Source of the DNA: CAZJHX01 sp964545715
GTDB lineage: Bacteria; Myxococcota_A; UBA9042; GCA-2863065
Direction: 5' to 3'
DNA length: 64,000 nt
Assembly: GCA_964545715.1 (NCBI GenBank)
Contig: CAZJHX010000001.1
Span: 62,001-126,000 of the forward strand
Part shown: positions 27,101 to 36,806 of the stretch, piece after piece
Position numbering within the stretch: position 1 is the stretch's first letter
How the letters are laid out: each line of letters begins with the position of its first letter
Program-made: the position numbers and the translations under genes
Notes under the pieces: model-generated
Seen by the model: the letters and a program-made list of their open reading frames with translations, nothing else
What the model was told of the DNA's origin: nothing
Databases searched by the model: none

Positions 27101-30100
27101 TCGGCGATCCGATCGAGGTCAACGCCCTGGGGGGCGTGTTCGACCCCGGACGGGAGCGCCCGCTGTGGATCGGCTCGGTCAAAACCAACATCGGCCACCT
27201 GGAGGGCGCCGCGGGCATCGCGTCGCTGATCAAGGCGGTGTTGATGCTGCAGCACCGGCGCATGCCCGCCAGCCTTCATTTCCGGGCGCCAAACCCGCGC
27301 GTCGACTGGGACTCACTGCCGATTCGCGTGGTGACCGAAGCCCGTGACTTCGAGGACCGCGGCCGTCCCATCACCATCGGCGTCAACGCGTTCGGGTTCA
27401 GCGGCACCAACGCCCATGTCGTGTTGGAGGAGTGGCCCTCAAGGGGACCGACCCCGGACGTCCAAACACCGGTTCGGGGGCCGTGGCTGCTGCCCATCTC
27501 CGCGAAAGGACGCGATGCCGTCGCGGCCTGGGCTGGCAAGCTGCGTCATCAGCTGGAAGGCTCCACGGACGCCGACATGCCGGCCCTCGCCGCCGCGCTG
27601 GCCCACCGGCGGACGCACTGGACACATCGCGCCGGAGTGGTGGCGAACGGCATCGACGATGCGATGGCGGGCCTGGCGCGGCTCGACATCGCCAGAGCTC
27701 CCAGAAAGCGGGGGAAGGTCGCGTTCGTCTTCACTGGCCAGGGCTCGCAGTACCCCGAGATGGGTCGCGGGCTCTATGAGCGCAACCCGGTCTTTCGGCG
27801 CGCGCTCGACGCCTGCGCGGCGGCGCTCGATCCCGAGCTTCTGGACGTCATGTTCGCGCCGCCGGGCAGTGAGCTGGCGGCGCGTCTGGACCAAACCGCC
27901 TATACCCAGGCCGCCCTGTTTGCTGTCGAGGTGGCGCTCGCAGAGGTCTGGGCGAGCTACGGCGTTCAGCCGGACTGCGTGCTCGGTCACAGCGTTGGCG
28001 AGATCGCCGCGGCACACGTCGCCGGTGCGCTGTCGCTGCCGTCTGCTGCCCGGCTTGTCACCGCACGTGGTCGGGCGATGCAGGCTCAACCCGGCGGCAC
28101 CATGGCCGTTGTCGCGGCCGATGAGGCGACGACGCGACGGCTCATCGGCGACTTGTCGAATCACGTGTGCGTGGCGGCCGCCAATGGGCCGGCTCAGACC
28201 GTGGTGTCCGGGGAAGCGGCTGCGACGGCGGACCTGCTGGCGCGACTGGAAGACCGTGGAATCGCCGTCGTACCGCTCACGGTGTCGCACGCGTTCCACT
28301 CCGCGATGATGGAGCCGGCCCAGGTGCTGCTTCGTGCGCAGATCAGCGAGCTGGAGTTCAGCGAGCCGCAGATCGACTTTATCAGCACCGTGGCGGACGC
28401 AGACGGGGTCGAGGGCGCCGACTACTGGGTCGACCAGCTTCGTGCGCCGGTCCGGTTTATGGACGCGATCCGAGCCGCCGTGGCGAGTGGCGTCACGACG
28501 CTGATCGAGATCGGCCCCGCGCCAATCCTCTGCGGCCTGGCTACGGCGTGCCTGCCGAATGACACAAAGGTCGCGCTGGTCCCGTCGCTGCGACGTGGGC
28601 GAGATGACGTGAGCTCGCTGCTCTCGGCCGTCGGCGCCGCCTGGACCGCGGGTGTGGCCCCGGACTTTTCGGCGGTCAACGGGGCCTACGCCGGACCGCC
28701 CTTCCCGCTGCCGACATACGCCTTTCAGAGAGAGCGCTTCTGGGTGCGGGACGTCGCCGGCGACGACGGCGGTGTCGCTCGGGTCGCCGGTCCGACCGGG
28801 CGCTATGCATTATCCGGCGCGCCCCTGCGGCTGCCCGGCAAAGAGCAGCATCGGCTGCTGATGGTGGGACTGCACCATCAGCCTTACCTGCGCGATCACG
28901 TGGTTCACGGCCACGTCGTGGTGCCCGGCGCCTTCTGGCTGTCGACCATGCTCGCCATCGGGGCGGAGACGCTGTCCGCGGCGGGGGCCCAGCTGACGGA
29001 CGTGGAGTTCCTGCGGCCGCTGATCGTCGACGACGACTTCCAGCTGCATGTCGTCATCGACGACACGGGCCGGTTCCGGATGGACACGACCCGAGACGGC
29101 GACTTCACGACCCATGTGACCGGCACCCTGTCCGCCGTGGCGGACCGCCCCCAGACCACGGCGAGACTGAACGGCGCGCGGGATCGCTGTGAGCGCGTGC
29201 TCGACGTGGACGGTCTCTACGGGCAGCTGTCCGCCATGAGTATCGAGCTGGGTCCGGCATGGCGGTGGACCAAACAGCTGCAAGCGGGCGCCGGCGAAGC
29301 CCTTAGCCGGCTGGAGGCCCCGCCGAACGTGCAGGCCAACCAGGCGCCGCTGCATCCCGCCCAGCTCGACAACGTGTTTGCCACCGGGTTGGTGTCGCTG
29401 GCCGACGAAGAGAGGGCGCGGACCACCCCGGTGCTGCCGTTCTGTGTGGAGGCCGTGCGCTGGTACGGCGGCGACGTCGGCGCCTGCTGGGCTCACGGAT
29501 CGATTCGAGACTCGGAGGACGGCCACGCCGTCTTCGACCTCAAAGTGTTCGATCAGGCCGGGGCCCTGGGGGTCGAGCTGGAGGGATTCCATGCGCGTTC
29601 GGCGCCGCGGCAGGTCTTCATGGCGCTCGCCGGCGCGACGGCCCGGGACCCGCTGTGGCGCCTGGATTGGGAGCCCGCTGCGGTCGCCGACGAGCCCGAC
29701 GCCGATGTCGAGCAACCGGCGCTGTGGTGTCCGCCTGAGGACGGACCTGACGCGGCGGAGCGCACGACCAACGACATCATCGCGTTTGCGCGGGAGGTCG
29801 CCGCGATGCCGACACCCCCCAGGCACGTCACGCTGGCGTCATGCGGCGCAACAGCCGACGTCGTCTGGGCGGTGGGCCGCGTATGGCGCAACGAGCTGGC
29901 CGGGACCCCCACGACCGTTCGCTTGCTGGCGGGCTCGCGCGAGGACGTGGCGACCGCACTGACGCGGTGGCCGTCGGCGCCCGCCAACTGGCAGCTCCGC
30001 CTTGGGTCCGAGGGCGCCCTGGTGCCTCGCTTGAAGCGCGTCGTCTCGGAGGGCGCCGCGTTCCCGCCACTGGCCGGCGGCACCACCATCGTGACCGGCG

Positions 30101-33100
30101 GGCTCGGCCACCTCGGGCTGCACCTGGCGGCCGCGCTTGTGAACCAACACGACGCCACCCGGCTGCTGCTGCTTGGCCGCTCGTCCCCGGGGCCGGAGGC
30201 GCTGGAGGCGATCGACGCCCTGCGCAACGCCGGAGCGGTAGTCGACCACGTCCAGGTGGACGTCGCCGATCGCCCATCTCTTGGCTCGGTTATGTCTCAG
30301 GCCGCCGAGGACGCCGAATGGATCACGGTGGTCCATGCCGCCGGAGCCGTGGACGATGCCCCGCTGGCGGATCAAAGCCCCGAGCGGGTGGCGCGCGCGT
30401 TTCGAGCGAAGGTTCGTGGGGCGTACAATCTGCACGACCTCACCAGCGGCATGCCCGTCAGGGCCTTTGTGTGCATCTCGTCCATCGCGCCGCTTCTGGG
30501 GTCCCCGGGACAAGCCAACTATGCGGCCGCCAACGCCGCCGTGGAGGCGCTGTGTCGGAAGCGGCGTGACGATGGACTGGCAGCCCACGCCGTGGCTTTG
30601 GGCCCGGTTGCGGGCGGTGGCATGACCGCGAGCCTGTCAGCTGGGCAGCGCCGCCGCATGGAACAGCAGGGCGTTCGCATGTTGGAGCCCGAGGTGGCCG
30701 CGGCGCTGTTGGTCGACGCGCTGACTGGATCTGAGCCCGTATGTATCGTCGCCGAGCTCGACCCGGCCGTCATCTCAGGCGCGCGTGCGCGTCCCGCGAC
30801 TGCAGGCTGGCTGGACGAGCTCACGGGACTCGAGGTCGGGGAGAGGGAGCTCCGACTGCGCGACCGCCTGACGGACGAAGTGGCGGCGGTGCTCGGGGTG
30901 GCCGACCCGACCGAGCTCCCCTCCACTGAGCCGCTGCGCAGCTTGGGGCTGGACTCCCTGATGGCTGCCGAGCTGCGCGCCACGCTGAACAACGCGCTGG
31001 GCGTGACACTGCCGCTGGCGGCGCTCTTCGACCATCCCACCATCAACGCGCTGGCCGCTCACCTGGCCACCGAGCTCGGCGACAGCTGCCATCGGGATGC
31101 GTCCCTTCAAGAGACCGCCGCAGAGACGTCCATCGAAGTGCCTTATCCGGTGACGTCGGGGCAGCGTCGTCTCTGGCTGCTCAATCGCATGTCCGACAGC
31201 CCGGACCGCTATCACGTGCACTTCGAGCTGCGCATCAGCGGCGTGCTGCCGATCACCACCGTTCGTCGCGCGCTGACCGTGCTGATAGCGCGCCACGAGG
31301 TCTTGCGCACCGTCTTCGTGCCCGGCGACGGCGACCCAAAGCAGGTCGTGCTGGCACCTTATGAGCCCGCGCTGCCGGCTGCGGATCTCATCGTTCTCGC
31401 GCCGGCCCAGAGGGCTGAGCGGCTGGCGAAGTTGACGGAGGAACTCACCACAGCCCCGTTCGACCTTGCCCGCGAGCCGGCGATCCGATTCGCGTGGATC
31501 ACGGTCGCAAAAGACACCCACCGACTGCTCGTCACACAGCATCACATCATCACGGATGGCCTGTCAGTCGCGCTGCTCGTCCGCGAGCTCGGCGCGATCC
31601 ACGGCGCTCTGCACGCGGGACTCTCGCCGCGAAATACGCCGACGGGCCGCCGGTTCACCGAAGTAGCCCACCTCGAAGCCGAGGCACAGACATCCTCTCA
31701 CATGGCCTATTGGCGGGACGCTCTAGCTGGGTTACCGCCCCTGGTCCTGGCCCCGAGCCGTCCCCGACGCACCGGTTGGGACGCGCGCGGGGGCCTGATC
31801 GCGCTGGACCTCGGGTCCGCGGGCGCCCGGCTGCTCGAGCTGGCCGGTCAAATGGACGTCACGCCGTTCATGGCGGTCCAGTCCCTTCTCACCACGCTGC
31901 TGCATCGGGTCTCGCGGCAGGAGGATTTCGCCATCGGCACGGTGGTCGGCGGGCGCTGTGCCGCTGACCGCGAGACGCTGGGCTTCTTCGTCAACACCGT
32001 TGTCCTGCGGCAGTCCTTCTGTGACACCCCGACGTTTCGGGATGTCCTGGAGCGAACGAGGGCCCTGACCGCCGCCGCGTTATCTCACGCCGATGTTCCA
32101 TTCGACGATGTGGTGCGGCACTGTCGGACCGCCCACCGCCCCGGTCGCAATCCGCTCTTCGATGTGTGCCTGGTGCAGGAGACGCCGGTGCCGGCTTCGA
32201 CATCCGCGGGTGGGCTGACGATCGAGACATCCATGAGCTCGCTGGGCGGCTCGGTGGCCGGAACCGCTAAATTCGACCTGGCGCTGGTGTTCGAACTGGC
32301 CGGCGGCACCGTTCGCGGGCACCTGGCCTACGCGGACGATGCGGTGGGGCGACCGCTGGCGCAACGATTTGCTGAGCGCCTGACCACGCTGGCCGACAGC
32401 GCAACGCGCGCGCCCGACCAGGCTGTGGCGTCACTGGATTTCATCGGTCAGGCGGAGCGCGAGGAGCTCGACGAGCTGGAGCGGCCAACGCCACCGGCAC
32501 CTACGCTCGGCGAAACTCTGCACGGGGCGTTCGCGGCGCGGGAGGCGGAGGCGCCGGACGCGATCGCGATTCGAGTGTCGGATCGCACGATAACGCGCCG
32601 TGACCTGCGCGCGCGGGCCAGGGCGATCGCCGCACGGATCGCGTCCGACGGCGTCCCCGGCGGGGAGTGTGTCGCCGTTTTACTGCCCCGATCGGCCGAT
32701 TTGATCGCCGCCATCATTGGTGTTCTGGAAGCGGGGTGCGCTCTCGTGCCCCTGGCGCCCGACCTGCCTCCGCTCCGCCTGCGCGACCAGCTGGCTGAGA
32801 CCGAGGCGCGTGTCTGCATCACGACCAGCGAGTTGGCGCCGATGCTGGACCAGCACGAGACGCGGCTCATAAACGTCGACGAGCTCGGGCGGTCATCGCT
32901 TCTGGAAGCACCGGCGCGGCCCCAATCCGAGCTGGCGTACGTGTTGTTTACCTCCGGCACCTCGGGCCGGCCGCGGGGAATTCAGGTTACGCACCAGGGC
33001 CTGATGAACGTGGTGTCGTGGAAGTGCGCCGCCGTTCCGCCCCAGGCCGGTGATCGGCTGCTTCTGGCCACATCGGTCGCCTTCGACTCCGCCCTGGGGC

Positions 33101-35352
33101 AGATCGGCTGGGCGCTGGCCGGCGGAGCGGAGTTGGTGCTGGCGTCGCCTGGTGCCGAGCGTGATCCGGAGGCGATCTCGGTCGCGCTGAGGACCCACCG
33201 AATCACCGTCTTCAAAGCGGTGCCGAGTCAACTCGAGGCGCTGCTTCTGGTCGGCGGCCTGGACGGTTGTGACGCGCTGCGGATCCTGATTTCGAGTGGT
33301 GAACCGCTAAGCGCAAGCCTCGCCGCGCGCCTCCTCGACGCCACGTCGGCCGAGTTGGCCAATTTCTACGGTCCCGCGGAGACCACGATAACGGCCACGG
33401 CCCATTTCGTGAGCCGGTCCGCGCCGCCGGACTCCGCCATCCCGATCGGCCGCCCGATCGGTGGCATGGCGGCCAGTGTGGTCGATCCGGACGGGCGCAG
33501 AGCCCCCCGCGGCTGTGTCGGGGAGTTGGTGTTGAGCGGGCTTGGGGTTACGGACCCGGGCGACTGTGGTTACCGCACCGGAGATCGGGCCCGGTGGAGC
33601 GACGACGGAGACCTGGAGTTCATTGGGCGCACCGATCGACAGGTGAAGCTGGGCGGTCATCGCATCGCACTCGAGGAGGTCGAGCGCGTGATGTCGACGG
33701 CTGCGGGCATCCGGAGCTGCGCGGTCAGGATGCAGCGAGGACGTCTTGTCGCGTATGTCGAAGGGGCGGAGGTCGGAATCGACGACGTTCAGCGCGCGGC
33801 CGAGCAGAGCCTTCCGAGGGCGGCGATTCCGACGCAGGTACACCAGGTCGAGGCCTTGCCGAGATTGCCCAGCGGCAAGGTGGACTATCAGGCCCTCGCC
33901 GGCACGCCTTCGGGGCCGGCAGCGGCTCTGCCGGCCGCGGGCCCAGTGACGGCGACCGAGCACGTATTGGCTACGCTGTGGGGCCAGGCGTTGGAGGTAG
34001 ATCACGTCGGACTGGACGACGACTTCTTCCGACTCGGGGGCCACTCGCTGCTCGCGGTGCGCGTGATGGTCGAGACCCGGCGGCGGCTGGGGGGACCGAT
34101 CACCATTGGCGACCTCTTTCACTACCCGACCGTGCGCCGGCTCGCGGCGCACATCGATGCAGGCTCGCCCAGCTCGGACCACTCGTGCTCGCGGGATCGC
34201 GACGCGCTGTACCGTCGCGTGCGGCTGCCCACCGATCTCGTCATCGTGGATGGCCCGTCGGTGCCGCCTGAGCAGTGCTCTCGCCCGCTGCTGACGGGCG
34301 CCACCGGGCTGCTGGGCGCGCACATCCTGGCCGAGCTCGCCAGTGACCGTTCAACCGAGGTGCACTGCCTGGTGCGTGCGAGCGATCCGACCCAGGGCCT
34401 TGCCCGAATTCGAGACGGCCTGGTGCGTCAGGGGGTCTGGTCCGAGGCCGCCGGCGCGCTCATCCGGCCGGTGTGTGGCGACCTGGGCAAGCGGCGCTTC
34501 GGCTTGACCCCCCAGGCGTGGTCGTCGCTCGCGGCGTCGGTCGACCAGGTGATCCACTGCGGCGCGCAGGTCTCGCACGCGCAACGATTCGACGCCCTGC
34601 AGGATGTCAACGTGGGCGGCACGATGGAGGTGCTGCGCCTCGCCTGCCACGAGCGATTGCGCCCCATGGTCTTCGTCTCCACCCTGGGCGTCTTCGGCGA
34701 TCTGTCGGAGCCGTGCCTGGAGAGCAACCCGTCGGCTGTCCAGCCGCCGGCGCGGTCGGGGTATGCCCAGACCAAATGGCTGGCCGAGCAGCTGCTGTGG
34801 CGCGCCGCTGATCGGGGTGCGCGCGTTTGTGTGGTGCGACCGGGTCTGGTGGTCGGTCACAGCAAGACGGGCCGAATCGACGCCCCCGACCACTGGCTGT
34901 TGCTGCTGCTCGACGCCATCATGACGCTTGGCGCCGTCCCGGAGGCGTCGCGATGGCCCAGCCTGACGCTGATGCCGGTCGATCTGGCCGGCCGCGCCAT
35001 CGCACGACTGTCGCGCATGACCGACGCGCTGGGGCGGGCCGTACATCTCGACCACCCCCAGCCCGTCGAGGTGGACATGGTCCGCCGGTCGCTCAGCGCG
35101 GCCGGCCTGGACGTGCAAAGCCGGCCCTACGCACAGTGGCATGAGCAACTGGCCGGCGCGGATCTTCCACACCTGGAGCGTTTGCTGGCCGTATTGCCGC
35201 CGGTGGACACTGAGACGCCCGGCCGGCGAGTAATTGATCGCAAGAATGTGACGGCGCTGCTCGGCGACGTGCTGGGCGCGCTACCATCGGCGGAAGACCA
35301 GATACGCCGGCTGATCGCAGACCGCGCTCAGACGTTGAGGAGAGACGCGTGA
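24190..35352 (+). CDS. Hybrid PKS-NRPS megasynthase: FAAL-ACP-KS-AT-DH-KR-ACP-C-A-PCP-TD
   Basis: 3,720 residues from a GTG overlapping the upstream stop. Domains in order: fatty acyl-AMP ligase (about 1-560; YTSGATGAPKG, WLPLFHDMGLIG); ACP (Ser near 606 in GLGSLKL); ketosynthase (660-1085; DTACSSS); acyltransferase (1175-1500; GHSVGE and HAFH, pointing to malonyl-CoA); dehydratase (1560-1805; HVVHGHVVVP); ketoreductase (1960-2190; GGLGHLG, Ser and Tyr present, VDD suggesting B type); ACP (GLDSL near 2250); condensation (2320-2750; HHIITDG); adenylation (2775-3240); PCP (LGGHSL near 3283); terminal reductase (3365-3720; TGATGLLGA, YAQTK). No enoylreductase or thioesterase is present. The expected product is a fatty acid extended by two carbons with a double bond, joined to one amino acid and released as aldehyde or alcohol. 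The amino acid could not be read reliably. The next gene overlaps by GTGA. Confidence 0.95.
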   Translation: MKSFVDVLRSRAQQSSERVAFRFLQSGEADGPCELRTFGELDRRAQAIAAALAEHGASDEPVVLLFAPGLDFIDAFFGCLYAGCIAVPAWPPDPHRPKRSIARLKGIVADSAARFVLTEARIHALSDAIGESAPGLHWLVTPDVPTGRGDGFRAGAHRADRPAMLQYTSGATGAPKGVMLGHDNLLANQRLIAAAFGHDPERLAAHPGVFGVSWLPLFHDMGLIGHVLHPVWMGYESVLMAPGHFLQRPARWLEAISAFSAFTSGGPNFAYDLCLRHIDEATRGPLDLSRWRVAYCGAEPVRWSSRNAFLDWFEPCGLDRAAFLPTYGLAEATLLVTGRSEGSSGAGVVCLDGPALEDDRVSMAPPGRVGGRFVASCGRPQGDAQVEVVSLNTSEPVADDRIGEIRVCGSSVARGYWKQPERSAAVFSSGWLRTGDLGFVRDGELYVTGRLEDRIVVLGRNHYPADIEATVHKAHPAVRPGGCAAFSISTDEGEQLAIMCEVALNADRQAVANRIRQAVESEHGLGVGPLALIDPRKLPRTSSGKPRRLACRAELQSGPVPTPARNGAPKGAVRPWLSRRIARELGVGIEELDETTPFGSFGLGSLKLVEITNELAEHLDRELPATFFYDHPSIDAVGWALHPRPEEGDSDDAQIEPAEPIAVVGMACRFPGDVDDPEAYWQLLSDGRDAVGEVPPQRWDIDHWHDADPDAPGKMVSRRGGFLRQLDRFDPAFFEMSLGEAPTIDPQQRLLLEVCWEAFERAGLTRERLQGSDTGVYIGIPGTEYGYHVMADEKEINAYSLLGTAHSAVAGRLSYWLGLQGPNFPVDTACSSSLLSVHLACQGLRARECDRAVAAGVNVMLEPAATVYFTKLGALSPQGRCQAFDAAADGYVRGEGCGAVVLMRLSDALAQGQPVLAVIRGSAVNQDGRSSGFTAPSGRQQQAVVRRALRVANRGADDLDYVEAHGTGTPIGDPIEVNALGGVFDPGRERPLWIGSVKTNIGHLEGAAGIASLIKAVLMLQHRRMPASLHFRAPNPRVDWDSLPIRVVTEARDFEDRGRPITIGVNAFGFSGTNAHVVLEEWPSRGPTPDVQTPVRGPWLLPISAKGRDAVAAWAGKLRHQLEGSTDADMPALAAALAHRRTHWTHRAGVVANGIDDAMAGLARLDIARAPRKRGKVAFVFTGQGSQYPEMGRGLYERNPVFRRALDACAAALDPELLDVMFAPPGSELAARLDQTAYTQAALFAVEVALAEVWASYGVQPDCVLGHSVGEIAAAHVAGALSLPSAARLVTARGRAMQAQPGGTMAVVAADEATTRRLIGDLSNHVCVAAANGPAQTVVSGEAAATADLLARLEDRGIAVVPLTVSHAFHSAMMEPAQVLLRAQISELEFSEPQIDFISTVADADGVEGADYWVDQLRAPVRFMDAIRAAVASGVTTLIEIGPAPILCGLATACLPNDTKVALVPSLRRGRDDVSSLLSAVGAAWTAGVAPDFSAVNGAYAGPPFPLPTYAFQRERFWVRDVAGDDGGVARVAGPTGRYALSGAPLRLPGKEQHRLLMVGLHHQPYLRDHVVHGHVVVPGAFWLSTMLAIGAETLSAAGAQLTDVEFLRPLIVDDDFQLHVVIDDTGRFRMDTTRDGDFTTHVTGTLSAVADRPQTTARLNGARDRCERVLDVDGLYGQLSAMSIELGPAWRWTKQLQAGAGEALSRLEAPPNVQANQAPLHPAQLDNVFATGLVSLADEERARTTPVLPFCVEAVRWYGGDVGACWAHGSIRDSEDGHAVFDLKVFDQAGALGVELEGFHARSAPRQVFMALAGATARDPLWRLDWEPAAVADEPDADVEQPALWCPPEDGPDAAERTTNDIIAFAREVAAMPTPPRHVTLASCGATADVVWAVGRVWRNELAGTPTTVRLLAGSREDVATALTRWPSAPANWQLRLGSEGALVPRLKRVVSEGAAFPPLAGGTTIVTGGLGHLGLHLAAALVNQHDATRLLLLGRSSPGPEALEAIDALRNAGAVVDHVQVDVADRPSLGSVMSQAAEDAEWITVVHAAGAVDDAPLADQSPERVARAFRAKVRGAYNLHDLTSGMPVRAFVCISSIAPLLGSPGQANYAAANAAVEALCRKRRDDGLAAHAVALGPVAGGGMTASLSAGQRRRMEQQGVRMLEPEVAAALLVDALTGSEPVCIVAELDPAVISGARARPATAGWLDELTGLEVGERELRLRDRLTDEVAAVLGVADPTELPSTEPLRSLGLDSLMAAELRATLNNALGVTLPLAALFDHPTINALAAHLATELGDSCHRDASLQETAAETSIEVPYPVTSGQRRLWLLNRMSDSPDRYHVHFELRISGVLPITTVRRALTVLIARHEVLRTVFVPGDGDPKQVVLAPYEPALPAADLIVLAPAQRAERLAKLTEELTTAPFDLAREPAIRFAWITVAKDTHRLLVTQHHIITDGLSVALLVRELGAIHGALHAGLSPRNTPTGRRFTEVAHLEAEAQTSSHMAYWRDALAGLPPLVLAPSRPRRTGWDARGGLIALDLGSAGARLLELAGQMDVTPFMAVQSLLTTLLHRVSRQEDFAIGTVVGGRCAADRETLGFFVNTVVLRQSFCDTPTFRDVLERTRALTAAALSHADVPFDDVVRHCRTAHRPGRNPLFDVCLVQETPVPASTSAGGLTIETSMSSLGGSVAGTAKFDLALVFELAGGTVRGHLAYADDAVGRPLAQRFAERLTTLADSATRAPDQAVASLDFIGQAEREELDELERPTPPAPTLGETLHGAFAAREAEAPDAIAIRVSDRTITRRDLRARARAIAARIASDGVPGGECVAVLLPRSADLIAAIIGVLEAGCALVPLAPDLPPLRLRDQLAETEARVCITTSELAPMLDQHETRLINVDELGRSSLLEAPARPQSELAYVLFTSGTSGRPRGIQVTHQGLMNVVSWKCAAVPPQAGDRLLLATSVAFDSALGQIGWALAGGAELVLASPGAERDPEAISVALRTHRITVFKAVPSQLEALLLVGGLDGCDALRILISSGEPLSASLAARLLDATSAELANFYGPAETTITATAHFVSRSAPPDSAIPIGRPIGGMAASVVDPDGRRAPRGCVGELVLSGLGVTDPGDCGYRTGDRARWSDDGDLEFIGRTDRQVKLGGHRIALEEVERVMSTAAGIRSCAVRMQRGRLVAYVEGAEVGIDDVQRAAEQSLPRAAIPTQVHQVEALPRLPSGKVDYQALAGTPSGPAAALPAAGPVTATEHVLATLWGQALEVDHVGLDDDFFRLGGHSLLAVRVMVETRRRLGGPITIGDLFHYPTVRRLAAHIDAGSPSSDHSCSRDRDALYRRVRLPTDLVIVDGPSVPPEQCSRPLLTGATGLLGAHILAELASDRSTEVHCLVRASDPTQGLARIRDGLVRQGVWSEAAGALIRPVCGDLGKRRFGLTPQAWSSLAASVDQVIHCGAQVSHAQRFDALQDVNVGGTMEVLRLACHERLRPMVFVSTLGVFGDLSEPCLESNPSAVQPPARSGYAQTKWLAEQLLWRAADRGARVCVVRPGLVVGHSKTGRIDAPDHWLLLLLDAIMTLGAVPEASRWPSLTLMPVDLAGRAIARLSRMTDALGRAVHLDHPQPVEVDMVRRSLSAAGLDVQSRPYAQWHEQLAGADLPHLERLLAVLPPVDTETPGRRVIDRKNVTALLGDVLGALPSAEDQIRRLIADRAQTLRRDA

Positions 35353-36806
35353 AAATCCTCCTGGTCCAGCCGCGCAAGTCGGACAAGACCATCGGCGGCG
35401 AGGACCTGCACATGTTCGAGCCGCTGTCGCTGGAGTACGTCGGTGCGGGTGTGCTCGAGGATGGTCACGACGTCAGGCTGCTCGATTTGCGCCTGGAGGA
35501 CGAGCTCGAGAGCACGCTGGCCAGCTTTCAGCCGGACGTCGTGGGCACGACGGCCTTCACGGTGCACTCCGCCGAGGCCAAGGCGCTGTGTCGCCGTACC
35601 AAGGCCGCGCACCCCTCGGCGACCACGGTCGTAGGCGGCCACCACGCCACGGTGATGCCCGCGGATTTCCGCGTGTCGCAGGTCGATGTGGTGGTCAGCG
35701 GCGAGGGCGTCTTTCCGTTCAAAGAGCTCGTCCGAAGGCTTGAGGCCGGAGAGCCCCTGGCGGGCATCCCGGGCGTGGCCTGGCAGACCGACGGACACTG
35801 GGATATCACGCCGGAGGGCCGCCTCGACGACATCGACACGCTCCCGATCCCGGCCCGCTCGCTGACCGAGCGCTATCAACCCAAATACTACTCACAGTGG
35901 ATGCACCCGATGGCCGCGGTGGTCTCGTCGATGGGCTGCCCGTTCCGCTGCACGTACTGCTCGATCTGGCGCCTTAACCAGGGCCGCCGCTTGAACCGCA
36001 GCCCGGAGCGAATCGTCGAGGAGCTGAAGACCATCGAGCAGGACTGGATCTTCTTCGCCGACTACGAGTCTCTGGTCGACGTCAAACGCATGAAGGCCCT
36101 GGCCACCGCCATCGCCAAATCCGGGCTGAAGAAGAAGTACTCGCTGTACAGCCGCAGCGACACCATCGTGAAGCACCCCGAGCTCCTGGAGCAGTGGCGC
36201 GACATCGGCCTGCACATGGTGATCACGGGCGTGGAGTTCTTCCGGGACGACGACTTGAAGTCGGTCAACAAGGCGGCCACGGTCCGCGACAACGAACAGG
36301 CGGCGGTGGTGCTGCGCGACCTGGGCATCACCAACGTCGCCTATTTTCTGGTCCGTCCGGAGTACGACCGCAGCGACTTCAAGGAGCTGCGCGCGTACAT
36401 CAAGCGCCTCAACGCCCCGTTCTCGAGCTTCTTCGTGCTCACCCCGCTGCCGGGAACGGCGCTCTACGACGATGCACTGCCCAACATGATCCGCACCGAT
36501 CCGGAGTTCTTCGACTTCTTTCACACACTGCTGCCGACGACGCTCCCGCTCCCCGAGTTCTACGCGGAGCTCCACCGAACCTGGCGGTCTTCAATGTCGC
36601 CGTTGCGTGGCCTGCTGCTCCTGCGGAAGTTCCGCCTGCGCCACATCCTGCCGGCAATCCTGCGCATGCTGCGCTTCTACCGCCGCCTCAAGACCGCGTG
36701 GCGAGACTATGAATCGCCCGCACGCCACGCGCTGCAAGGCAACACCGAGGGGTCTGTGGCACAGCTGCCTGCCGACGCTACTGGAGTCCGGCGCAGGCCG
36801 CACTGA
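35349..36806 (+). CDS. B12-binding-type radical SAM enzyme
   Basis: 485 residues from the GTG of a GTGA overlap with the megasynthase. Residues 1-140 have the Rossmann-like pattern of the cobalamin-binding domain (MKILLVQPRKSD, then VGTTAFTVHSAEAKAL, then VVGGHHATVMP, then VVSGEG). The radical SAM motif CPFRCTYC at about residues 197-204 binds the 4Fe-4S cluster. The C-terminal 100 residues are basic. Relatives perform methyl transfer, ring or oxidative chemistry on lipids and secondary metabolites. Translational coupling to the synthase suggests it modifies the acyl or amino-acid part of the product; the reaction cannot be told from sequence alone. Confidence 0.9.
   Translation: MKILLVQPRKSDKTIGGEDLHMFEPLSLEYVGAGVLEDGHDVRLLDLRLEDELESTLASFQPDVVGTTAFTVHSAEAKALCRRTKAAHPSATTVVGGHHATVMPADFRVSQVDVVVSGEGVFPFKELVRRLEAGEPLAGIPGVAWQTDGHWDITPEGRLDDIDTLPIPARSLTERYQPKYYSQWMHPMAAVVSSMGCPFRCTYCSIWRLNQGRRLNRSPERIVEELKTIEQDWIFFADYESLVDVKRMKALATAIAKSGLKKKYSLYSRSDTIVKHPELLEQWRDIGLHMVITGVEFFRDDDLKSVNKAATVRDNEQAAVVLRDLGITNVAYFLVRPEYDRSDFKELRAYIKRLNAPFSSFFVLTPLPGTALYDDALPNMIRTDPEFFDFFHTLLPTTLPLPEFYAELHRTWRSSMSPLRGLLLLRKFRLRHILPAILRMLRFYRRLKTAWRDYESPARHALQGNTEGSVAQLPADATGVRRRPH

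Noticed and set aside
25474..27279. Minus-strand open frame of 601 codons inside the megasynthase
   Set aside because: It is antisense to intact FAAL, ACP and ketosynthase motifs and reads as His/Arg/Val-rich filler.
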